Source: Enterococcus canis NBRC 100695
GTDB lineage: Bacteria; Bacillota; Bacilli; Lactobacillales; Enterococcaceae
Direction of reading: 5' to 3'
DNA length: 64,000 nucleotides
Assembly: GCF_001544375.1 (NCBI RefSeq)
Contig: NZ_BCQJ01000010.1
Location: forward strand, 1 to 64,000
In this document: piece after piece, positions 7,929 through 16,851 of the stretch
Layout: each line of letters starts with the position of its first letter
Numbering within the stretch: the stretch's first letter is position 1
Translations under genes and position numbers: made by a program
Notes under the pieces: generated by a model
The model's input: only the letters and a program-made list of their open reading frames with translations
What the model was told of the DNA's origin: nothing
The model's database searches: none

Positions 7929-9420
7929 TCGGTAATAAGCGTTTCATATGTTGCTTGTATAAGAAATTGTGTAGCCACTGATGTGCTGTCATTACTTCTG
8001 TTACCCGATTATCTTCATTGAATACAAAGACTTCTTGGTACTGATCCCGTTGTCGTTCCGCAAATTGGCTATCACTAGTCAAAAGTATATCACAAGCGGC
8101 CTGTTCTTCTCCTAAATTAACAAAGTATAACGCTGGGTGGAAACTGAGTCTTTGTCGGAAATAATCAAAGCTAAAACAAGCAGAAGAATAACTCAACTCA
8201 CTATAAAAGCCTACCGTGACCCGCTGATAAACAGCCTCATTCATTCGAACGACTAATAGATCATACCGTTCTCTCAAGTAATGGTAATTAAAGGCACGCA
8301 GTTCAAAATCTTCTATATATTGGTTCATTTTAGCAATGCAGTCATCTCGAAAATCACGGTAAGCTTCCCGATAAGACGTAATTTCTTGATTCGGTCGATT
8401 CATCTCTGGTAATGCGGTGTACTGATTCAAGGGAAAAATAATGCCGGAAATATGTAAATCAAAGAGCATCATTTGAATATCTTGATAAACTGGGCTCTCC
8501 GTCATTTCCCTTGTAAATACCTCAAACAATTTCTCGCCATAACAGCTGATTTGAAACAATAATGTCTGCGACTGAGCCTGGTGACGATAAAAATCTTGGT
8601 ACAGACTGCTTTCTACTGGAATCAAAGGCAACGCGAAAAGAAAGATAGTAAAAATTTCCCGCTCCAATTCTGTTCTCAAATAGTCTGGCACAACCGCATC
8701 GGGGATGCCGGAAAAAGGCGGGTAAGGATAAAAATCTGGTATCAACTTTAAGATCTTAGGTCCTAATGGATTTGCATCCTTTACGCGGTAAGCAGATATG
8801 TAGCACAACAATCTGATTTTTTGCTCATGATAATGACGTATTGGCAATGAATTTCGATCATTGATTTGACCAATCAATTCTTGTACAAAGACCTCGATTT
8901 CACGATTATAAGGAAAGATACCTTCAAATAGTCCATAAACATATTCAAAATAAGCTAAATAAAAGGCGCGCACTTGATGCTCCGAGCCTTGCAGGCGACA
9001 CTTTTTGATTTCTAGGAAAAGGGGTTCAATCAGTAAATTGATTCGTTTGATATAGCGGCGCACACTAGACTCGCTAATAAACAATTTTTCATGAAGTTGT
9101 CGCAACGTTACACCAGGATTTTGCAGTAATTCCAATAGTATCCGATGACTGATGGACTGTTGAATCAGGCGACGTTTTAACTTGCCAAAAGATTGGTTAG
9201 GTAAGAAGGTGATGATAATGGTATTGCTGCTTAACTCACACAGCAGTACCTCTTGAAAATGGCTCTGGAGTAAATAGAGTAAGCGCCGAAATGTCGCTGG
9301 TGCAATTTGTAGCACTTCCCGCAATGATTTTTTATCCGCTTGACCGCCATGAGTTAAGACATATTCAATCAAATGCAGGAGTTGCTGTTCTTCGTTTACC
9401 AGCAATTTTTCAACTATCAT
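7906..9420 (-). CDS. Mga/AtxA-family transcriptional regulator
   Basis: A 504-residue protein with two N-terminal winged-helix regions: about 20-65 (KSLREVLQIAPATFRRLLYLL) and about 90-135 (LLELLQNPGVTLRQLHEKLFISESSVRRYIKRIN, an HTH_Mga-type helix-turn-helix). A long, weakly conserved C-terminal part follows that probably holds PRD-like and EIIB-like folds. Such stand-alone regulators in streptococci and enterococci link sugar (PTS) status to surface and virulence genes. The target is unknown; the convergent flavinylated lipoprotein is only a neighbour. GAAAGGAG precedes the start at 9420. Confidence 0.8.
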   Translation of the reverse strand: MIVEKLLVNEEQQLLHLIEYVLTHGGQADKKSLREVLQIAPATFRRLLYLLQSHFQEVLLCELSSNTIIITFLPNQSFGKLKRRLIQQSISHRILLELLQNPGVTLRQLHEKLFISESSVRRYIKRINLLIEPLFLEIKKCRLQGSEHQVRAFYLAYFEYVYGLFEGIFPYNREIEVFVQELIGQINDRNSLPIRHYHEQKIRLLCYISAYRVKDANPLGPKILKLIPDFYPYPPFSGIPDAVVPDYLRTELEREIFTIFLFALPLIPVESSLYQDFYRHQAQSQTLLFQISCYGEKLFEVFTREMTESPVYQDIQMMLFDLHISGIIFPLNQYTALPEMNRPNQEITSYREAYRDFRDDCIAKMNQYIEDFELRAFNYHYLRERYDLLVVRMNEAVYQRVTVGFYSELSYSSACFSFDYFRQRLSFHPALYFVNLGEEQAACDILLTSDSQFAERQRDQYQEVFVFNEDNRVTEVMTAHQWLHNFLYKQHMKRLLPKKTLVST

Positions 9421-9507
9421 GCGACGCTCCTTTCTGTTTATATCGTTATTTTTATGTTATTTTCTCATTGACCAACAAATAAATCTAGTATAATCATTGT
9501 TATAAAA

Positions 9508-9541
9508 TAAAAAACTGAACAAGGTTCTAGACCTTGTTCAG
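9508..9541 (-). terminator. Terminator after trmB
   Basis: CTGAACAAGGT and ACCTTGTTCAG form an 11-pair stem around TCTAG. Read on the minus strand it is followed by a T-rich run. Confidence 0.9.
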
Positions 9542-9547
9542 GATCAA

Positions 9548-10189
9548 TTATGCTTGAAAACGTGCCTCAACACGATAAATAGGATGACCTTTCGCCGAAA
9601 ACTTTTCTTCATATTCTGTCAGGATATTTCCTTCAAAATCACTTTCATGAAGATCCAGCCATACCTGCTCTAGCACCATGCCATATTTTGAAAAGCTGCT
9701 GAGCGAATATTCAAATAATCCGCGATTATCAGTTTTAAAATGAATTTCGCCTTGTGGACGTAGGATTTGCCGATAAGTATCTAAAAAGCGTTTAGAGGTA
9801 AGACGTCGTTTCTCATGTCTTTTTTTAGGCCACGGATCAGAAAAATTGAGATAAATTTGTGCGATTTCATGATCCGCAAAAAAGTTCGTCAAATCGCCAC
9901 CATCCACACGCATGATCTGCAAATTTGGCACATCTGCTTCAATTACTCGATCAAGTGCCAAGGATATTACACTTATTTGGATCTCAATACCAATATAGTT
10001 AATATCAGGATGTGCTTTCGCCATTTCTGTTACGAAGCGGCCTTTACCACTCCCGATTTCCACGTGGATCGGTTGATCATTTCCAAAGCGTTCCTGCCAA
10101 CGACCCCGCCAATTTTCTGGATCTTGTACCACATACTGAGGATAGCTAGCCAATTTTTCTGCTGCTCCCGGTCTATTTCTTACCCGCAT
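9548..10189 (-). CDS. trmB: tRNA (guanine46-N7)-methyltransferase TrmB
   Basis: A 213-residue Rossmann-fold methyltransferase that makes m7G46 in the tRNA variable loop. The SAM motif EIGSGKG is at 44-50, and the family signature [16 protein letters not shown] at 115-130 carries the catalytic/tRNA-contact residues. The frame could begin with a GTG at 10201, but the ATG at 10189 is chosen because TGGAGG sits 6 bases before it and homologs begin MRxRxRP. It follows ytmP with a 15-base gap; trmB (ytmQ) and ytmP are also neighbours in Bacillus. Confidence 0.95.
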   Translation of the reverse strand: MRVRNRPGAAEKLASYPQYVVQDPENWRGRWQERFGNDQPIHVEIGSGKGRFVTEMAKAHPDINYIGIEIQISVISLALDRVIEADVPNLQIMRVDGGDLTNFFADHEIAQIYLNFSDPWPKKRHEKRRLTSKRFLDTYRQILRPQGEIHFKTDNRGLFEYSLSSFSKYGMVLEQVWLDLHESDFEGNILTEYEEKFSAKGHPIYRVEARFQA

Positions 10190-10204
10190 ATCTGCCTCCA
10201 CTAT

Positions 10205-10984
10205 CTAATAGGTAAATGTTCGTTTCAATAATAAAATTTCTTTGTTCATATTCTTTGAATCGCCGCGACGATACTGGCGCACGATTTCCTGCAAAAAATT
10301 GATTGTTGCATACCAGAAGATGCGATCGATGTTTTCTTGGGTTGGTCGCATACCATAAGCCGTTAACCATTGCGGCCATTGATCAAATTCTACATAATGT
10401 CCTAGCAAAATTCCCAAATCCACTGCCGGATCAGCCAACATGACTGAATCCCAGTCAACTAAGTACAGGCCCTGTTCACTTTGAAGCCAATTGCGGTGGG
10501 TCACATCGCCATGAACCACGGAAAATTCGCCACTATGATAAGGAGGAATATGATCTTCCAAAAAACGGAATACCTTCGCTAAATAGTGATTTTGCTTGAC
10601 TTCATTCGGTAAATTGACCATATACTGCGTTAATAAATCAATCGGTAGAACTTCTTGACCCCCGATTTTTTCCAGCATATTTTTCAGCGACAAGGAATGG
10701 TGCATTTGGTAGAGCAGGTGAATAACATCACTCCGCTGCCCGATTTCTTGTGGCGACAGTAAGCGGCCATCTAACCACTCTTGTGCCGTTAACACATCGC
10801 CATTTCCTGTCCGTTTCGTCCAGACTAACTTTGGCGTGATACCTTCTCGGGAAAGAGCCGCCAACAATGGAGATGTATTTCGTTTGATAAAGACCCGCTC
10901 GTTTCCGCGGATGCCCATATAGGTTTTGCCTGTATCCCCTTGGATGGGGCGCAGCCGCCACTCTTTATCTAATTGGAACTCCAT
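10205..10984 (-). CDS. ytmP: YtmP-like phosphotransferase (choline kinase fold)
   Basis: A 259-residue APH/choline-kinase-like protein. The catalytic loop HGDVTHRN is at 158-165 and the metal-binding DWD at 177-179; the N-lobe is short. The genomic link to trmB is conserved in Firmicutes, but the substrate of YtmP is not established, so the name rests on family and synteny. It should be read in one transcript with trmB. Confidence 0.85.
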   Translation of the reverse strand: MEFQLDKEWRLRPIQGDTGKTYMGIRGNERVFIKRNTSPLLAALSREGITPKLVWTKRTGNGDVLTAQEWLDGRLLSPQEIGQRSDVIHLLYQMHHSLSLKNMLEKIGGQEVLPIDLLTQYMVNLPNEVKQNHYLAKVFRFLEDHIPPYHSGEFSVVHGDVTHRNWLQSEQGLYLVDWDSVMLADPAVDLGILLGHYVEFDQWPQWLTAYGMRPTQENIDRIFWYATINFLQEIVRQYRRGDSKNMNKEILLLKRTFTY

Positions 10985-11082
10985 GGTTCGTGTTCTCCTC
11001 CCAAAAATATGCAGTATCTATTATTTTACTTTCCAAAGCGCACTGCGTCAAGCTTCTTTCGTACTCTGAACGGTTACTGTAC

Positions 11083-12279
11083 TCAACCTTGCATCTTCTT
11101 TAAGCGATTTGGTACATACAAGAAACTAAACAGCAGCGAAAATGCCAAGCTAGCGGCAAAAATCATGGCACCGGCGGCAAATGATAATTGTACGACGGCA
11201 ATGAGGCCAAAGAATAGACTTGCACTTGCCAACAAGACTGTCAGCAACTGTTGCATCGTTTTTTGTTTTTGCGTATCTCTAATTGGATATAACCGCGTCA
11301 GCACCATATAGTCAAACTGCTGATACAGTGGCAACAGTTGGAACCCAATCAAATACAAAAATAGTAAGCTGAAACCTAGCGCCCAATAAAAATCAGCTAA
11401 AAACCACAAAATGACGGCTCCTACTAGCAATAAACGTAGGTAGAGGCCGCTATATTCTGAGCCTCGCACAAAGCTACGTGCATAGAGATACAAATACGTA
11501 TTTTGCTGTAACGGCTTGATTCCCCGAAATAGAGGATCTAAAAATCGGCGACGGCTGACACTGGGAATAATCTCTGGCACATCCGTAAATAGATTGATAA
11601 AGCGATAGATACGATGCTGCCTTTTTTGTTCCGCCTCTACCAATAATTCCCAGCGTAAACGACCACTCAGTTGGTGCCAGTGCCAGCCTGAGGCTAAGAG
11701 ACCGGCAAGTGCTAAGAGACAAGCTGCCAATGGAGATAGATAGAACGCCAGCAAGAGAATCACCACGGTGCTCCCCCACCAAACCAAAGTATGAGCTTTT
11801 GCTTCCTCAAATGCTCGACACGCCTGCAATACTAATTGTGCCTCTTTCAAAAACAGCAAAGTCCCCCCCAGCCACCAACCATCGGCCAAACCATAACCTG
11901 TTGCTAGAAGGGCTAATGGTAGGGTAATAACGGCTACAAACAGACTGAAAAATAGCGGCAATCCACTAGAATACACTAGTGCGCGGTTCAAATAGCTCTT
12001 CATCTGTGCTTCTTTAGGCAGCAAAAACACTAAATCGGCTGGAACTAAGAGTGTAGCCAGCTTCCCCGGTAATAGTGCCAACAACCAAACGGCTAACAAT
12101 AAAAGACGACCGCCCGGAAAGACAGCTGGCAACTCCCGTAACAGTTGTGAATAGTAAAACGCTAAGCCACCGAATAAGAACATCAAGACTAAAACAAAAT
12201 GATCATTAAAGACATACCGTAAATATTTCAGCATTTTAGTCAGATGTCGGCGTAAACGCAGTTGAAAGAATGCTCCCAT
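11083..12279 (-). CDS. ecsB: ABC transporter permease EcsB
   Basis: A 398-residue, highly hydrophobic EcsB-family protein with about 8 or more predicted membrane segments (clear ones near 25-55, 60-85, 105-140, 165-215, 280-330 and 340-395). With EcsA it forms an ABC exporter whose loss in B. subtilis reduces protein secretion and activity of site-2-type intramembrane proteolysis. The ATG follows the ecsA stop codon with no gap, so the two are translationally coupled. The substrate is unknown. Confidence 0.9.
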   Translation of the reverse strand: MGAFFQLRLRRHLTKMLKYLRYVFNDHFVLVLMFLFGGLAFYYSQLLRELPAVFPGGRLLLLAVWLLALLPGKLATLLVPADLVFLLPKEAQMKSYLNRALVYSSGLPLFFSLFVAVITLPLALLATGYGLADGWWLGGTLLFLKEAQLVLQACRAFEEAKAHTLVWWGSTVVILLLAFYLSPLAACLLALAGLLASGWHWHQLSGRLRWELLVEAEQKRQHRIYRFINLFTDVPEIIPSVSRRRFLDPLFRGIKPLQQNTYLYLYARSFVRGSEYSGLYLRLLLVGAVILWFLADFYWALGFSLLFLYLIGFQLLPLYQQFDYMVLTRLYPIRDTQKQKTMQQLLTVLLASASLFFGLIAVVQLSFAAGAMIFAASLAFSLLFSFLYVPNRLKKMQG

Positions 12280-13014
12280 TTAATCCACCTGCGTTTCTGT
12301 TAGTTTCAAATAGATTTCATCCAAGGTCGCTCCTGGCATTTGGAAACTTTGCTGTAATTCAGCCAAAGTCCCTTGCGCCCGTATCTCGCCTTCATGAAGC
12401 ACGATGAACCGATCGCAGTACCGTTCGGCCGTTGCCAGTATATGGGTAGACATTAAAATACCTGCACCTTGATGCTTCATTTCATCCATCAATTCCAATA
12501 AGGCGTGGATGGCTAATGGATCTAACCCCAAAAAAGGCTCATCAATAATATATAGACTAGGCTCAATCAAAAAAGCACATAATACCATGACTTTTTGCTT
12601 CATACCTTTGGAAAAGTGAGCTGGAAACCAGTCCAAGCGCTTTTCCAGTCGAAATGTCTTCAGTAATTTCTCCGCTCGCTGGAAGGCTTGCGCTTGTGGC
12701 AGATCATACGCCATCGCGGTAACCTCGATATGTTCTCGTAAGGTCAGCTCTTCGTAGAGAGAAGGTGATTCTGGAATATAGCCAATCTCATGGCGATACT
12801 CTTCTGGTTGGTTTTTCAAGGTCTTGCCATTTAAGCTGATGGAGCCCTGCATCGGGGTCAGCAAGCCAATAATATTTTTGATCGTCGTGCTCTTGCCGGC
12901 ACCATTCAAGCCAATCAAGCCTACCATCTCACCATCTTTTACTTCAAAGCTGATATCTTTTAATACAGGTAATGGGCCGTAGCCACCTGTTAGATTTTTT
13001 ACTTGTAGCGTCAT
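12280..13014 (-). CDS. ecsA: ABC transporter ATP-binding protein EcsA
   Basis: A 244-residue ABC ATPase: Walker A GLNGAGKST at 35-43, signature FSKGM at 134-138 (in place of LSGGQ, as in EcsA proteins), Walker B LYIIDEP at 154-160 and switch His in STHI. It powers EcsB. TAGGAGG precedes the start at 13014. It diverges from hit across a 138-base gap; ecsAB beside hit and prsA is conserved in Bacilli and ties this transporter to protein export. Confidence 0.95.
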   Translation of the reverse strand: MTLQVKNLTGGYGPLPVLKDISFEVKDGEMVGLIGLNGAGKSTTIKNIIGLLTPMQGSISLNGKTLKNQPEEYRHEIGYIPESPSLYEELTLREHIEVTAMAYDLPQAQAFQRAEKLLKTFRLEKRLDWFPAHFSKGMKQKVMVLCAFLIEPSLYIIDEPFLGLDPLAIHALLELMDEMKHQGAGILMSTHILATAERYCDRFIVLHEGEIRAQGTLAELQQSFQMPGATLDEIYLKLTETQVD

Positions 13015-13152
13015 TCTGTCTTCCTCCTATGTTTCCCCATTATACCATGAAGTTTTTACCGGTTTCAGGGACATTTCTATCATTTTACTTTCCGTGTTTT
13101 TCGCAAGTATGGTAAAGTGTCAGTAGAAGTATTTCTGGAAGGAGTATGTTTT

Positions 13153-13581
13153 ATGACGGATTGTATTTTTTGTAAGATCGTAGCTAAAGAGATCCCCAGC
13201 TATCCTGTATATGAGGATGAACTAGTCTATGCTTTCTTAGACATCACGCAAGTGACCAAGGGACATACCCTAGTGGTCCCTAAACAACACGTACAAGATA
13301 TTTTTGATTATGATGAAGACTTAGCCGCGGCCGTCTTCGCCCGAATTCCCAAAATCGCTCGTGCTTTAGAAAAAGCTTTTCCCGAAATGGAAGGCTTAAA
13401 TATTTTGAACAATAATAAAGAAACTGCCTATCAATCAGTCTTTCATTCCCATATCCATTTGATCCCTCGCTATAGTAAAGAAGATGATTTTTCCATCCAC
13501 TTTGGCAATCATCAGGAGGATTATACATCAAACGAGATGGCTGCTATTGCGCAAGCTATCCAGGAACAGGTGAGCCAATGA
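13153..13581 (+). CDS. hit: HIT-family nucleotide hydrolase/transferase
   Basis: A 142-residue histidine-triad protein, a dinucleotide or nucleoside-phosphoramidate hydrolase of the HINT/Fhit branch. The triad HSHIHLI covers His98, His100 and His102; an N-terminal CxxC (Cys4/Cys7) with a later His is the usual zinc site. The frame is open 12 codons upstream, but the ATG at 13153 has GGAAGGAG correctly spaced. Its last four bases overlap the start of the YtxH gene (ATGA), indicating translational coupling. Confidence 0.93.
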   Translation: MTDCIFCKIVAKEIPSYPVYEDELVYAFLDITQVTKGHTLVVPKQHVQDIFDYDEDLAAAVFARIPKIARALEKAFPEMEGLNILNNNKETAYQSVFHSHIHLIPRYSKEDDFSIHFGNHQEDYTSNEMAAIAQAIQEQVSQ

Positions 13582-13916
13582 TTAAAAACTTTATGAACGG
13601 CCTATTTTGGGGCAGTCTAGCTGGAGCGGCGGCAGGTTTGTTATTTGCTCCCCGCAGTGGCAATGAAACACGAGAAAAACTAACACGGGAATTGAATGAA
13701 GCGGCTGAATTGACCCAAAATCTCAATACTAGCCTTCAAAATTTCAAAGGTGCTTTGACCGAGGTCAAGGAGACCACCTCTAGCCTTTTAGATCCTTTTA
13801 TATCAGGGACTAAGCAAGATGTAGATGACTTTACCTTCCAAGCTGAACCGCGTATCAAACAAATTCAAGAACAACTAACAAAGATTCAAACAGAGCTGGA
13901 AGAGCTAAATCAATAA
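13578..13916 (+). CDS. YtxH-domain small membrane protein
   Basis: A 112-residue protein with an N-terminal glycine/alanine-rich membrane segment (about 8-26, ending LLFAPRSGNETREKL, the YtxH signature) and a long amphipathic/coiled-coil region with a cytoplasmic or surface rod-like look. Members are general-stress or envelope proteins of unknown biochemical role. Its place after hit matches the ecs-hit-yhaH-prsA order of B. subtilis. Confidence 0.88.
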   Translation: MIKNFMNGLFWGSLAGAAAGLLFAPRSGNETREKLTRELNEAAELTQNLNTSLQNFKGALTEVKETTSSLLDPFISGTKQDVDDFTFQAEPRIKQIQEQLTKIQTELEELNQ

Positions 13917-13921
13917 GTCAA

Positions 13922-13966
13922 AAGAGTCTGGGACATAAAACTCAAAAAGTTATGTTCCAGACTCTT
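13922..13966. repeat. Imperfect hairpin repeat (GTCTGGGACATAA type)
   Basis: Arms at 13922-13938 and 13950-13966 pair over 17 bases with one G-T pair. There is no T run after it, so it is a weak terminator at best. Its GGGACATAA/TTATGTCC core recurs in the hairpin at 28334-28378. Words of this type are dispersed in enterococcal genomes (from memory). The rest of the 238-base gap holds the prsA promoter region. Confidence 0.6.
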
Positions 13967-14096
13967 CCTATCTGAATAAACACTTCTGCCTCAACCTCTT
14001 TTTGTCGTATTTAGTTTTTAATTATTGGTTTTTTACGGATTAAGTTTGAATTTTGTTTGAAACTATTAGGCTTAGACTATCAGATCCAGAAAACTG

Positions 14097-14105
14097 TGGT
14101 ATATT
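14097..14105 (+). promoter_or_regulatory. Probable extended -10 promoter of prsA
   Basis: TGGTATATT is an extended -10 (TGnTATATT) about 50 bases before the prsA start; no good -35 is present at 17 bases, which fits an extended -10 promoter. Confidence 0.45.
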
Positions 14106-14154
14106 AGTTAGTGTGGTTTTTATAGACAATTTTAACTTATAGGAGTGCAATTTT

Positions 14155-15162
14155 ATGAAGAAAAAAATCTTATTAGCAATGGTCGGCACAGTCAGCGTTT
14201 TGACTTTAGCAGCATGTTCTAGTGGTTCCAATGCAGATATCGCTACTTTGAAGGGCGGTAAAATCACAGTTGAGGATTTCTACGATCAAGCAAAATTAAA
14301 CAGTACCAACCAAGGAATCGTCCGCGATATGATCATCTACAAAGTGATGGATAATAAATACGGCGATAAAGTAACCAAAGATATGGTTAATGAAGAATTT
14401 GATAAAACGAAAGAACAGCTAGGTGATAACTTAGACAGCCAACTACAAGCTGCTGGTTATACTGAAGCAACTTACAAAGATTACCTACGTAATAACTTAG
14501 TCTTAAAAGAAGGCTTGAAAGCACACATCAAATTGACGGATGATGACTTAAAAGCCGCTTGGGATTCTTTCCATCCAGAAGTTGAAGCACAAATCATTGC
14601 CATGACTTCTGAAGAAGATGCGAAGAAAGTTCAAGAAGATGCGAAAAAAGATGATGCTGATTTCGCTAAACTAGCTAAAGAAAATTCTGTTGATACTACA
14701 ACTAAAGATGATGGTGGCAAAATCAAATTTGACTCTCAATCAACTACAGTTCCAGCAGAAGTGAAGGAAGCAGCCTTCAAATTGAAAGACGGCGAAGTAT
14801 CCGATGTGATTTCTTCTACCTCTTCTACCACTTACACTACCACGTATTACATCGTGAAGATGGATAAAAACAAAGCCAAAGGCAACAGCATGGATCCTTA
14901 TAAAGATGAAATCGAAGAAATCGCAACCAATACGAAATTAAACGATCAAACCTTTGTCATGAACACCATCTCTGAAGAACTAAAAGAAGCCAATGTCAAA
15001 ATTAAAGATTCTGCTTTTGACAATGTTCTTTCTGGATTTGTTTCAACTGACGATTCTGCAAGCTCAACGGACAGCTCTGAAAAAGCTAGCGATCAATCTT
15101 CTGAAAGTACCGCTACTAGCGAGTCTGCTGCTGCGACAGATTCAACCGACTCATCTAAATAA
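14155..15162 (+). CDS. prsA: PrsA-like foldase lipoprotein
   Basis: A 335-residue lipoprotein with lipobox LAAC (Cys21), the PrsA NC fold (about 25-140 and 240-290) around a parvulin-like insert (about 141-237), and a Ser/Thr/Asp-rich tail (about 295-335). PrsA assists folding of secreted proteins outside the membrane. The insert lacks both usual parvulin histidines: the first strand reads EAQIIAM and the last TTYYIVKM where active enzymes have HILV and YHIIKV. It probably works as a chaperone without much prolyl isomerase activity, as described for several coccal PrsA proteins. The start is preceded by TAGGAG. Confidence 0.92.
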   Translation: MKKKILLAMVGTVSVLTLAACSSGSNADIATLKGGKITVEDFYDQAKLNSTNQGIVRDMIIYKVMDNKYGDKVTKDMVNEEFDKTKEQLGDNLDSQLQAAGYTEATYKDYLRNNLVLKEGLKAHIKLTDDDLKAAWDSFHPEVEAQIIAMTSEEDAKKVQEDAKKDDADFAKLAKENSVDTTTKDDGGKIKFDSQSTTVPAEVKEAAFKLKDGEVSDVISSTSSTTYTTTYYIVKMDKNKAKGNSMDPYKDEIEEIATNTKLNDQTFVMNTISEELKEANVKIKDSAFDNVLSGFVSTDDSASSTDSSEKASDQSSESTATSESAAATDSTDSSK

Positions 15163-15170
15163 AACGTTTA

Positions 15171-15197
15171 AAGACCTGCAAAAGCAGGTCTTTTTTA
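15171..15197 (+). terminator. Terminator after prsA
   Basis: AAGACCTGC and GCAGGTCTT pair around AAAA and are followed by a T run. Confidence 0.93.
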
Positions 15198-15202
15198 TTT
15201 TC

Positions 15203-15235
15203 AGTATATACAAAATAGTATATACTATGTATAAT
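15203..15235 (+). promoter_or_regulatory. Promoter/operator of yitT-gntR-pepV unit
   Basis: Two copies of the palindromic word GTATATAC (15204-15211 and 15218-15225), centres 14 bases apart, lie over the -35 and spacer of a promoter: TATACA (15207-15212), 17 bases, TATAAT (15230-15235). The same arrangement with the same core elements is found at 18240-18272. The GntR protein encoded in this unit is the obvious candidate ligand; binding here should block RNA polymerase. Confidence 0.75.
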
Positions 15236-15266
15236 GGAGGCGATTACAAGGAGAGGAGCCTCACTT

Positions 15267-16115
15267 ATGTCGATTCCTTGGCGCTACCAAAAAGTTGGTA
15301 TAGCCCTGCTTTATGCCCTATTATCGTCTGTCGCTTTTAACTTTTTCTGGCTGCCAGGTTCCATTTATGCCAATGGTTTAACAGGCTTCGTGCAATTGAT
15401 TGTGACTAGTATGCAACTATATGGAGGGCCCAGCTTCTCAATCCCGCTGTTGGTACTTTGTCTCAACTTGCCCCTCTTAGCTGTCGCTTGGCATAAAATC
15501 GACCATGAATTTACTTGTTACACGATCTTAGCTGTTTTTGCAACTTCCCTGTTTATGCGCCTATTACCGGTAGTCGCCTTAACCACTGACCCTTTTATCT
15601 GCACGATTTTCGGGGGACTGCTTCACGGAATTTCCGTGGGTATTACACTGAAAAGTGATTTTTCAACAGGCGGACTAGATATTATCGGAATCTTGATTCG
15701 TAAACAAACAGGCCGTAGCTTAGGCTCCATCTTCATTTTATTTAATGTCGTGGTAGAATTTATCGCTGGCTTTCTCTTTGGCTGGCAGTTTGCTTTCTAC
15801 AGTGCTTTAACTGTCTTTATTAGCGGGCGCGTCATAGATTATGTCAATACCAAGCAGCAAAATGTCCAAGTGATGATTGTCACGGATGAAGCTAACCAAG
15901 TCGTCACTGCTTTACAGCAACACTTACGGCGCGGTATCACGATGGTAAATGACGTCGAGGGTGCCTTTGATCATCAACAAAAAAAATTACTGATTGTGGT
16001 AGTTGCGAAGACCGAATTGAAACTAGTACAAGAGATCGCGATGACCGCTGATGCTCAAGCCTTTATCAGCAGCTCATCAGGGATCCATATCAATCGAAAA
16101 TTATTTGAATGGTAA
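15267..16115 (+). CDS. YitT-family (DUF161/DUF2179) membrane protein
   Basis: A 282-residue integral membrane protein with about five to six hydrophobic segments in residues 10-195 (DUF161/YitT fold, with GSIYANGLTGFVQL and GGLDIIGILIRK motifs) and a cytosolic C-terminal DUF2179 domain (about 200-282, VMIVTDEANQVVTALQQ). The family's transport role is not known. The ATG at 15267 is used for the GGAGAGGAG site upstream. It is the first gene of the GntR-controlled unit; only 12 bases separate it from gntR, so a link to this locus's substrate, perhaps uptake or efflux, is plausible. Confidence 0.85.
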   Translation: MSIPWRYQKVGIALLYALLSSVAFNFFWLPGSIYANGLTGFVQLIVTSMQLYGGPSFSIPLLVLCLNLPLLAVAWHKIDHEFTCYTILAVFATSLFMRLLPVVALTTDPFICTIFGGLLHGISVGITLKSDFSTGGLDIIGILIRKQTGRSLGSIFILFNVVVEFIAGFLFGWQFAFYSALTVFISGRVIDYVNTKQQNVQVMIVTDEANQVVTALQQHLRRGITMVNDVEGAFDHQQKKLLIVVVAKTELKLVQEIAMTADAQAFISSSSGIHINRKLFEW

Positions 16116-16127
16116 GGAGGAACGCCA

Positions 16128-16841
16128 ATGAAAAAAATACCAATTTTTAGAGAGGTTGCCCAGAAAATTCGCGAGCGTGTTTTAGACGGGACTTATGTCA
16201 GCTCCCAACGCCTACCTTCAGAGTATGAACTGGCGAAAGAATTTGACGTTAGCCGCTTAACCGTACGTAAAGCCATCGACGAATTGATTGCCCAAAATAT
16301 TCTGGTCAAACAAAAAGGACGAGGCACTTATGCCATGCAGTCGCAAAAGATTCAAAGTGGCCGCTCTGGTTTACAAGGTTTTTCCGAGGCTGCCAAAGCT
16401 TATGGGAAAGAATCACGCACGGTTTTGATCCAATTTGAAGAAACACCTTTTGAAGAGAAGTTATGGGAAACCCTACAAGCAGACTCAAGAGAAACCATCT
16501 ACCATATCGTGCGACTACGAGGCTTTGATGAAGAACCGATGACGGTCGAAAATCTACATGTTCGGGCAAAATATCTGCCGTTTGAATCTGAAAAACAATT
16601 GACCGATTCCATTTTCCAACTAATTGAGAAGAAAATCGAAATTGCTTATTCCCATCAAGAGGTTGAGGCTGTCTTGGTCGATGCGGAAATGTCGCGTCTT
16701 TTACAGGTGCCCGTAGGAAATCCCCTATTATTAGTTCACTCCATCACTTATTCAGTGACTGGTGTACCAATCCTGTATGATACGTCTTACTATCGTGCAG
16801 ATAAATATACCTTTAAAAATACATTGCACCGACGAATCTAG
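16128..16841 (+). CDS. GntR/HutC-family (UTRA) transcriptional regulator
   Basis: A 237-residue repressor type: N-terminal winged helix-turn-helix (about 8-70; LPSEYELAKEFDVSRLTVRKA, wing GRGTYA) and a C-terminal UTRA ligand-binding domain (about 95-232). UTRA regulators commonly sense phosphosugars or small amino-acid-derived ligands. It lies inside the unit driven by the 15203-15235 promoter, so autoregulation is expected, and the matching operator at 18240 extends its reach to the second unit. AAGGAGG precedes the start. Confidence 0.9.
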   Translation: MKKIPIFREVAQKIRERVLDGTYVSSQRLPSEYELAKEFDVSRLTVRKAIDELIAQNILVKQKGRGTYAMQSQKIQSGRSGLQGFSEAAKAYGKESRTVLIQFEETPFEEKLWETLQADSRETIYHIVRLRGFDEEPMTVENLHVRAKYLPFESEKQLTDSIFQLIEKKIEIAYSHQEVEAVLVDAEMSRLLQVPVGNPLLLVHSITYSVTGVPILYDTSYYRADKYTFKNTLHRRI

Positions 16842-16851
16842 GAGGAAAACA

